From NCBI GenBank assembly GCA_030598355.1, contig JAUVQD010000050.1, positions 1-8,189 of the forward strand: a stretch of DNA of 8,189 nt, given 5' to 3'. This stretch comes from Actinomycetes bacterium. GTDB taxonomy: Bacteria > Actinomycetota > Aquicultoria > CAJVYJ01 > JAUVQD01. The translations under genes and the position numbers were made by a program. This document shows positions 1 through 4,638 of the stretch, in pieces (the stretch's first letter is position 1; each line of letters opens with the position of its first letter). The notes under the pieces were generated by a model. That model was not told the origin of the DNA. It was given only the letters and a program-made list of their open reading frames with translations, and made no database searches.

Positions 1-145
1 TCAGAATTACCTGGGAGCTTGGGCTAGCGGCCGCCCAAGCCAGGAGCATTATGCCGTATACAGTTCCCGAGACGAGAAGAAAAATATTGAGTGTTTTGGA
101 GCTGAGCAAATTGAAGACCGCGGTCGCTCGTGACGCTTTTTCCAT
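1..145 (-). CDS. N-terminus of an unrecognised membrane protein (partial)
   Basis: An open frame on the minus strand starts at an ATG at 145-143 and runs 48 codons to the window edge without a stop; an in-frame TAA lies two codons upstream, so this ATG is the first possible start. The product begins MEKASRATAVFNLLSSKTLN and continues into one clear hydrophobic segment (about residues 19-40), preceded by a basic, positive-inside N-terminus. This makes it an integral membrane protein or a signal-anchored one. There is no Shine-Dalgarno site, but a -10-like box ends 8 nt before the ATG, as at gpmI and secG. The pattern of a short basic head, SSKTL and then a membrane helix is vaguely reminiscent of ResB-type cytochrome c biogenesis proteins, but 48 residues are too few to name it. 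A longer open frame in another register (209-24) has no protein-like features and is judged a shadow. Confidence 0.6.
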   Translation of the reverse strand, partial: MEKASRATAVFNLLSSKTLNIFLLVSGTVYGIMLLAWAAASPSSQVIL

Positions 146-153
146 CGCTTGTT

Positions 154-182
154 AGCATACAGTGTGAGGGGTTTGAGAACAA
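154..182 (-). promoter_or_regulatory. Candidate promoter of the leftward membrane gene
   Basis: Read on the minus strand, a -35-like TTGTTC (182-177) is followed after exactly 17 nt by a -10-like TATGCT (159-154). The -10 box ends 8 nt before the ATG at 145, so transcription would begin at or next to the start codon, giving a leaderless mRNA. The hexamers are only moderate matches to the sigma-70-type consensus; the spacing and position are what support the call. Confidence 0.45.
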
Positions 183-195
183 GGATGATGAATAG

Positions 196-254
196 TAATT
201 TGGTGACACGTACTTAATTCTGAAAACCGAATTAAGAACATGTCCCCATAATTA
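196..254. repeat. Imperfect palindromic element (REP/MITE-like)
   Basis: The arms 202-220 (GGTGACACGTACTTAATTC) and 229-247 are reverse complements at 16 of 19 positions, around an 8-nt loop TGAAAACC (221-228). The inner 8 bp (CTTAATTC/GAATTAAG) pair perfectly. The match continues outward through TAATT (196-200) and AATTA (250-254) if one base is bulged on the right arm. The arm containing GGGGACA followed by CTTAATTC resembles short intergenic palindromes that I associate with IS200-like REP-associated transposases in environmental genomes; that link is from memory and not shown here. The element lies between the two divergent promoters and has no coding capacity. Alternatives are a regulatory operator or a bidirectional hairpin; there is no T-run typical of an intrinsic terminator. 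Confidence 0.65.
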
Positions 255-262
255 TCACTTGC

Positions 263-292
263 TCAACCTGCCTTCTTTTGCTTTAATATAAT
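263..292 (+). promoter_or_regulatory. Probable nfnAB promoter
   Basis: A perfect TATAAT lies at 287-292. A weak -35-like TCAACC lies at 263-268 with an 18-nt spacer. Transcription would start near 299-300, leaving a leader of about 32 nt that contains the Shine-Dalgarno site at 316-323. The -35 region starts only 9 bp beyond the palindromic element, so insertion of that element could have altered the promoter's upstream context. Confidence 0.6.
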
Positions 293-315
293 TCTGTCCA
301 CGTTCCATCCTTGGT

Positions 316-323
316 AGAGGTGA
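316..323 (+). promoter_or_regulatory. Shine-Dalgarno site that decides the nfnA start
   Basis: AGAGGTGA at 316-323 is a strong anti-16S match ending 8 nt before the TTG at 332. It sits downstream of the more distal in-frame TTG at 311, which has no ribosome binding site, and it overlaps the GTG at 320. Translation therefore most likely starts at 332. Confidence 0.7.
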
Positions 324-331
324 AATCAGAT

Positions 332-1180
332 TTGACAAAAATACTTGAGACAAAGCTAATTCGAGAACCCGATGTATTCTATTTTAAACTTGATGCTCCG
401 GCAATCGCCCGCAAAGCTAAACCAGGCCAATTTGTGATCATCAGGCTAAATGAGCAAGGAGAGCGCATACCGTTATCGTTAGCCGATATCAATCCGGACG
501 AAGGAACTATCAGCCTAATCGTTATGGCTGTCGGGAAGACAACGGCTGAATTTGTAGAGCTAAAAACAGGCGATGAGATTTCCGATGTTTGTGGTCCGCT
601 TGGTCAGCCAACTCACATAGAAAAATTGGGCAAGGTTATCGTGAGTGGCGGAGGTTTTGGGGTAGCGCCGCTTTTTCCAATAGCGAGGGCATTTAAGGCA
701 GCCGGAAATGAGGTTGTCTGTGTCATGGGTGCTAGAAGTGCCGATCTTTTGATTTACGAAGATGAGATGCAAACTGTTTGCGATCGTGTGCTAGTAACGA
801 CAGATGACGGCAGCAAGGGGACTAAAGGTGTTGTGACGGTTGCTTTGGAAGAGGAGCTAAAAAAAGGCGACACCGACCTGGTTATTTGTGTCGGCCCGGC
901 GATCATGATGAAATTCGTGGCCTTTACAACTAAGAATTACAATGTAAAGACCATGGTCAGCTTGAACCCGATTATGGTCGACGGTAGCGGTATGTGCGGC
1001 GCCTGCCGAGTTTCGGTTGGCGGCGAAACTAAGTTTGCCTGTACCGATGGGCCTGAATTTGACGGCCATCAAGTTGACTGGGATTTATTGATGAGTCGCC
1101 AACAGATGTATCTATCAGAGGAAAAAGAGTCTTTTGAAGCCTGGAAAGCCCGGCATGCTCATTTGCTTGAAACCAGCTAA
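332..1180 (+). CDS. nfnA: NADH-dependent reduced ferredoxin:NADP+ oxidoreductase, small subunit (NfnA; sulfide dehydrogenase/DHODH electron-transfer family)
   Basis: The 282-residue flavoprotein is the NAD(H)-side subunit of the NfnAB complex, which couples NADH and reduced ferredoxin oxidation to NADP+ reduction by flavin-based bifurcation in the cytoplasm. The N-terminal FAD domain shows PGQFV (31-35) and ERIPLSLAD (44-52). The NAD-binding domain begins with SGGGFGVAPL. Near the C-terminus a [2Fe-2S] site has Asp217, Cys222, Cys225 and Cys237 in MVDGSGMCGAC and FACTDGPEFDGH. The Asp-plus-three-Cys arrangement is known for this family (Pyrococcus sulfide dehydrogenase, NfnA). I chose the TTG at 332 over the TTG at 311 because of its Shine-Dalgarno site and because MTKILE matches how relatives begin. 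Length is normal for the family. nfnB follows 31 nt later. The sequence does not strictly separate NfnA from SudB-type sulfide dehydrogenase; tight pairing with a GltD-like subunit fits both. Confidence 0.88.
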   Translation: MTKILETKLIREPDVFYFKLDAPAIARKAKPGQFVIIRLNEQGERIPLSLADINPDEGTISLIVMAVGKTTAEFVELKTGDEISDVCGPLGQPTHIEKLGKVIVSGGGFGVAPLFPIARAFKAAGNEVVCVMGARSADLLIYEDEMQTVCDRVLVTTDDGSKGTKGVVTVALEEELKKGDTDLVICVGPAIMMKFVAFTTKNYNVKTMVSLNPIMVDGSGMCGACRVSVGGETKFACTDGPEFDGHQVDWDLLMSRQQMYLSEEKESFEAWKARHAHLLETS

Positions 1181-1211
1181 GCCTAATAACTGTCCATAGG
1201 GGGATTAGAAA

Positions 1212-2663
1212 TTGGCCGAGGAACGAAAAAGAAGAAAGTTAATACCAAATAGAACACCGATTCCTGAGCAAGACCCGAAAAAACGGGGTTCTAATTTTAA
1301 AGAAGTTTCGCTTGGATACACTACCGAGCAAGCCTTGGAAGAGGCGGAGCGATGCATTCGTTGTGCTAAACCTCAGTGTGTTAAGGGTTGTCCGGTTGGC
1401 GTCCAGATAGGGGATTTTATTGAGCTTGTCCAAGAAAAGAATTTTCAGGGCGCCATAGATAAGATCAAAGAAACAAACATACTGCCCGCGGTTTGCGGTC
1501 GTGTATGTCCACAAGAAGACCAATGCGAGAAATTGTGCGTCGTCGGCAAGAAATTTGAACCTGTCGCGATTGGGAGACTTGAGCGTTTTGTGGCTGATTG
1601 GGAACGCGATCATGGCCAAAAAACAAAACCAAAAGTGGCTAAATCAACGGGCAAGACAGTGGCGATTGTCGGCAGTGGGCCCGCGGGTGTCACCGCAGCT
1701 AGCGACTTGGCCCAAATGGGCCATAAAGTTACCGTATTTGAAGCTCTCCATGAGCCGGGCGGCGTCTTGCTCTATGGAATACCTGAGTTTAGGTTGCCGA
1801 AAAGCATTGTCGCCGAAGAGATCGCCTGTTTGACTGATCTTGGGGTCGATATTCAAACGAACGCCGTCGTTGGAAAGCTCATGACAGTCGACGAGCTAAT
1901 GGAAGATTTTGACGCTGTTTTCATTGGCTCAGGTGCTGGTCTCCCTAATTTTATGGGCATAGACGGTGAAAATCTCAATGGTGTTTACTCTGCTAACGAG
2001 TTCCTAACCCGCACCAATCTTATGAAAGCTTACGATTTTCCAAAATTTGACACGCCAATCAAAGTTGGCGATCGTGTTGCGGTTGTCGGCGGCGGCAATG
2101 TCGCCATGGATTCAGTGAGAACGGCGCTCCGGCTTGGAGCAGAAGAAGCTATCATCGTCTATCGTCGTAGCGACGCTGAGCTGCCTGCCCGTGCCGAAGA
2201 AGTTCACCACGCCCATGAGGAAGCTATTCGTTTTGAGCTTCTGACGAGCCCGACAAAGGTAATCGGGGAAGATGGCTGGGTTAAGGCCATAGAATGTGTC
2301 CGGATGGAGCTGGGAGAACCAGATGATTCCGGAAGGCGACGACCGGTGCCAATTAAAGGGTCAGAGTTTCAGATTCCAGTAAATGTTGTGGTTATGTCTA
2401 TCGGCACAGGCGCAAATCCGTTGGTACCGCAGAGCACGAAAAACTTGGATTTAAATAAATGGGGATACATTGTGGCCGATGAAGAAACCGGTCGAACAAG
2501 CCGTGAAGGTGTTTACGCCGGTGGCGATATTGTCACCGGATCAGCGACGGTTATCTTAGCAATGGGAGCCGGGCGCAAAGCAGCCGGCGATATTCATAGA
2601 TATTTAATGGGAGAGCCGGAGCCGGAAGTCGAAACAGCTGCGGAAGTAAAAAACCAACCTTAG
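1212..2663 (+). CDS. nfnB: NADH-dependent reduced ferredoxin:NADP+ oxidoreductase, large subunit (NfnB; GltD/SudA-like)
   Basis: The 483-residue protein is the NADPH- and ferredoxin-side subunit, carrying the bifurcating FAD and two [4Fe-4S] clusters in family members. The N-terminal ferredoxin-like domain has eight cysteines (48, 51, 56, 60, 95, 99, 105, 109). It also has the VCPQE motif, whose Glu102 corresponds to the glutamate reported as a cluster ligand in NfnB structures. An FAD Rossmann motif GSGPAG lies at 154-159, with EPGGVLLYGIPEFRLPK downstream. A second dinucleotide fold (GGGNVAMDSVRTALRLGA, from about 291) precedes YRRS, and the GVYAGGDIVTGSATVILA motif closes the FAD site near residue 434. 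The start is TTG, with AGGGGGA at 1198-1204 seven nt upstream. The C-terminus has a short acidic tail (EPEPEVETAAE) beyond the usual end. It could be labelled glutamate synthase small subunit by homology, but no glutamate synthase large subunit is nearby and the nfnA partner favours NfnB. Confidence 0.88.
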   Translation: MAEERKRRKLIPNRTPIPEQDPKKRGSNFKEVSLGYTTEQALEEAERCIRCAKPQCVKGCPVGVQIGDFIELVQEKNFQGAIDKIKETNILPAVCGRVCPQEDQCEKLCVVGKKFEPVAIGRLERFVADWERDHGQKTKPKVAKSTGKTVAIVGSGPAGVTAASDLAQMGHKVTVFEALHEPGGVLLYGIPEFRLPKSIVAEEIACLTDLGVDIQTNAVVGKLMTVDELMEDFDAVFIGSGAGLPNFMGIDGENLNGVYSANEFLTRTNLMKAYDFPKFDTPIKVGDRVAVVGGGNVAMDSVRTALRLGAEEAIIVYRRSDAELPARAEEVHHAHEEAIRFELLTSPTKVIGEDGWVKAIECVRMELGEPDDSGRRRPVPIKGSEFQIPVNVVVMSIGTGANPLVPQSTKNLDLNKWGYIVADEETGRTSREGVYAGGDIVTGSATVILAMGAGRKAAGDIHRYLMGEPEPEVETAAEVKNQP

Positions 2664-2675
2664 AAGCTAGTTTTT

Positions 2676-2691
2676 TGGTAAAATTCTATCT
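2676..2691 (+). promoter_or_regulatory. Extended -10 promoter giving leaderless gpmI mRNA
   Basis: TGG directly followed by TAAAAT (2679-2684) forms an extended -10 element. Seven nt separate it from the ATG at 2692, which would itself be the transcription start. No convincing -35 hexamer is present upstream, consistent with a TGn-type promoter. No Shine-Dalgarno site precedes the ATG. The element lies in the 28-bp gap just after the nfnB stop, so gpmI may be transcribed both from here and by readthrough from nfnAB. Confidence 0.5.
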
Positions 2692-4251
2692 ATGCCAGAC
2701 GCTAAGTCAACGACCGCGCGTATACAGTATCCGCGACCAGTATGTCTAATAATACTTGATGGGTTTGGAGTCGAAAGTCCGGGTACCAACAGTGCCATCA
2801 GCGTCGCTGTGACACCAAACCTAGATAGCTATCAAGCAAACTACTCGCACACAACGCTTGGGGCTGCCGGAGCTGATGTCGGACTCCCCGATGGGCAGAT
2901 GGGTAATTCAGAAGTCGGTCACTTGAACCTTGGCGCCGGGCGCATTGTCTTCCAAGACCTGACTCGGATAAATAATTCAATTTTGGACGGTTCGTTCTTT
3001 GACAACCGGGTTTTGATCACCGCCATCGAGGAAGCCAAGAAGAATAAATCCGCCCTCCACCTGATGGGGCTCGTTTCAGACGGCGGGGTTCACAGCCAGG
3101 ATACTCATATCTACGCTTTATTGGAGCTGGCTAAGAAGCAAGGCGTGCAAGATGTTTATGTTCACTGCTTCTTAGACGGCCGCGACACCCCTCCAAAGAG
3201 CGCTCTTAAATACATAAAAGAACTGGAAGCGAAGATGCAATCAATTGGTATTGGCAAAATCGCCATGGTTTCCGGCCGCTATTATGCTATGGACAGAGAT
3301 AAAAGGTGGGAGAGAACTAAGCTGGCCTACGATGCTCTGGTTTTTGGAAAAGGAGAGGAACGTATCTCGGCCAAAGATTCAATTGAGCGATCATACAAAG
3401 CCCTCAATAATGATGAATTTGTCAAACCAGCGATTATTGCGGGAGTTGATGGCCGAATCAAAGACGGCGACTCAGTGGTTTTCTTTAACTTCCGCTCGGA
3501 CCGGGCGCGACAGCTCACAGAGGCCTTGACCCAGAGTAATTTTGACGGATTTGATCGCGCCACGAGACCCCCCCGGATATTTTTTGTCAGCTTGACCCTT
3601 TACGATGTAAATTTTGATCTGCCGGTCGCCTTTGCGCCAGTTGCGCTTGATAATACTCTTGACCAGGTACTTGAAGCCCATAGCCGTCGACAAGCGCACA
3701 TTGCCGAGACCGAGAAATATGCTCATGTCACTTTCTTTTTGAACGGGGGCGTTGAAGAACCTGTGGCGGGAGAGGATCGAATACTTGTTCAATCTCCCAA
3801 GGTGGCTACTTATGACCTGTCGCCGGAGATGAGCGCCCGCGAAGTCGCTGACAAGGCAGTGAGCGCGGTCGAGACTGGAAAGTATGACTTTATTGTTATT
3901 AACTTCGCCAATTGCGATATGGTTGGCCATACCGGAATAATCACCGCGGTTGTGAAGGCAATTGAGGTTATTGATGCTGCCGTTGGAGACGTTGTCCAGG
4001 CAGTGAAGGAGCGGGGTGGCGCGACTATCATCACGGCCGACCACGGCAATGCCGAGCAAATGGTAGACGATGACGGGAAACCACGGACAGCTCATACCTC
4101 AAATCGCGTGCCGCTGGTCGTGATAGGCGATAGCTCTATGAAACTGAAAGAGGGCGGCCGCCTTGCAGATGTGGCACCGACAGTTTTAGGCTTGATGGGT
4201 ATCCCTGCCCCGCCTGAGATGGACGGGAAGAATCTTCTAACAAGAACTTAA
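2692..4251 (+). CDS. gpmI: 2,3-bisphosphoglycerate-independent phosphoglycerate mutase
   Basis: The 519-residue cytoplasmic enzyme interconverts 3- and 2-phosphoglycerate in glycolysis/gluconeogenesis without a bisphosphoglycerate cofactor, via a phosphoserine intermediate and two metal ions. The alkaline-phosphatase-type metal and nucleophile residues are all visible: Asp23 in LDGFG and Ser73 in QMGNSEVGH. The inserted transferase domain follows with SDGGVHS, DGRDTPP, GRYYAMDRDKRWERT and NFRSDRARQL. Further on come EKYAHVTFF, Asp409/His413 in NCDMVGH, Asp450/His451 in TADHGN, and His468 in AHTSNR. Length is normal for the family. One small oddity is Cys408, where many relatives have Pro or Gly before the metal-binding Asp. 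The first 14 residues precede the usual start of the fold and are probably a flexible head. The ATG at 2692 is preferred because an extended -10 box ends 7 nt before it. secG follows after 102 bp. Confidence 0.96.
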   Translation: MPDAKSTTARIQYPRPVCLIILDGFGVESPGTNSAISVAVTPNLDSYQANYSHTTLGAAGADVGLPDGQMGNSEVGHLNLGAGRIVFQDLTRINNSILDGSFFDNRVLITAIEEAKKNKSALHLMGLVSDGGVHSQDTHIYALLELAKKQGVQDVYVHCFLDGRDTPPKSALKYIKELEAKMQSIGIGKIAMVSGRYYAMDRDKRWERTKLAYDALVFGKGEERISAKDSIERSYKALNNDEFVKPAIIAGVDGRIKDGDSVVFFNFRSDRARQLTEALTQSNFDGFDRATRPPRIFFVSLTLYDVNFDLPVAFAPVALDNTLDQVLEAHSRRQAHIAETEKYAHVTFFLNGGVEEPVAGEDRILVQSPKVATYDLSPEMSAREVADKAVSAVETGKYDFIVINFANCDMVGHTGIITAVVKAIEVIDAAVGDVVQAVKERGGATIITADHGNAEQMVDDDGKPRTAHTSNRVPLVVIGDSSMKLKEGGRLADVAPTVLGLMGIPAPPEMDGKNLLTRT

Positions 4252-4317
4252 GCCTTTTGCAAGATGGCAAATTCGGGAATATATCGATTTAGCTGGAGTG
4301 CCGGTGAGGGCATATTT

Positions 4318-4346
4318 TAGACAGGTTGTGTTGAGTATGATAAGAT
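4318..4346 (+). promoter_or_regulatory. Promoter giving leaderless secG mRNA
   Basis: A -35-like TAGACA (4318-4323, five of six matches to TTGACA) is followed by exactly 17 nt and a -10-like TAAGAT (4341-4346). TG at 4338-4339 makes it an extended -10. Seven nt then separate the -10 box from the ATG at 4354, which would coincide with the transcription start. This is the best-formed promoter in the window, and there is no Shine-Dalgarno site before secG. Confidence 0.65.
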
Positions 4347-4353
4347 TTTTCCC

Positions 4354-4578
4354 ATGCTAATGTTCTTTGTTGTACTTCATACCATAGTGAGCTTAGGATT
4401 AATATTTGCGATCTTGCTCCATTCCGGCAAGGGAGCTGGTCTGTCGAGCGCGTTTGGCGGCGGTATACCGAGCGCTCTGGGTGGCACAGGCGTAATTGAA
4501 AAAAATCTTGATCGAATCACGATTGCTCTATCCATTATTTTCGGGATCACATCTGTGATCTTGATCTTCCTAGCTTAA
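4354..4578 (+). CDS. secG: Preprotein translocase subunit SecG
   Basis: The 74-residue inner-membrane protein is an accessory subunit of the SecYEG channel that assists protein export. It has the typical two-helix topology (about residues 3-22 and 52-73). The conserved loop LLHSGKGAGLSSAFGGG joins the helices, and a second glycine-rich stretch leads into IEKNLDRIT. That last segment closely resembles mycobacterial SecG and is the main lineage clue in the window. A second ATG two codons downstream (4360) is possible, but the first fits the leaderless promoter spacing. The neighbourhood after gpmI matches a common arrangement in which secG sits beside lower-glycolysis genes. No terminator hairpin is visible between secG and the transporter cluster, only a pyrimidine-rich stretch. 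Confidence 0.94.
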   Translation: MLMFFVVLHTIVSLGLIFAILLHSGKGAGLSSAFGGGIPSALGGTGVIEKNLDRITIALSIIFGITSVILIFLA

Positions 4579-4608
4579 ATTATTTCTTCGGTTTTCCTTT
4601 TTTTATTC

Positions 4609-4638
4609 TTGCCAAATGCCCTATTTTACTTCTAATAT
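4609..4638 (+). promoter_or_regulatory. Candidate promoter of the ABC transporter cluster
   Basis: TTGCCA (4609-4614, five of six matches to the -35 consensus) and TAATAT (4633-4638, a moderate -10) are separated by 18 nt. Transcription would begin near 4645, downstream of both candidate ATG codons of the binding-protein gene and just before a GGGGGA ribosome-binding-like run at 4658-4663. If real, translation must start further downstream than annotated. A competing reading is a leaderless start at 4616 using TATTCT at 4604-4609, but that box lacks a good -35 element. Confidence 0.35.

Noticed and set aside
10..44. Strong hairpin (GCTTGGGC at 17-24 pairing with GCCCAAGC at 33-40, with CCTG/CAGG outside) as a terminator or recombination site
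   Set aside because: It lies inside the open frame of the left-edge membrane gene and has no T-run on either side; it is probably incidental to Ala/Ser/Pro codons.
24..209. 61-residue minus-strand open frame starting at GTG 209
   Set aside because: Its product shows no domain or membrane character, it overlaps the palindrome arm, and the alternative frame from ATG 145 gives a convincing membrane N-terminus.
1239..1619. 126-residue minus-strand open frame opposite nfnB
   Set aside because: It is antisense to the conserved iron-sulfur domain, with no protein-like motif or promoter.
1212..2663. Glutamate synthase small subunit (GltD)
   Set aside because: The fold is shared, but the adjacent nfnA and the VCPQE cluster motif favour NfnB, and no glutamate synthase large subunit is present in the window.
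3472..4095. 207-residue minus-strand open frame opposite gpmI
   Set aside because: It lies wholly opposite conserved GpmI active-site coding sequence and shows no recognisable domain; it is a shadow of that gene.
4255..4318. Possible intrinsic terminator after gpmI (TTTGC/GCAAA near 4257-4272; GTGCC/GGCAT followed by TTTT near 4299-4318)
   Set aside because: Stems are only about 5 bp and include wobble or lack a proper U-tract, so they are too weak to call.
4579..4615. T-rich stretch after secG as a terminator
   Set aside because: There is no stem of meaningful length before the T-run.
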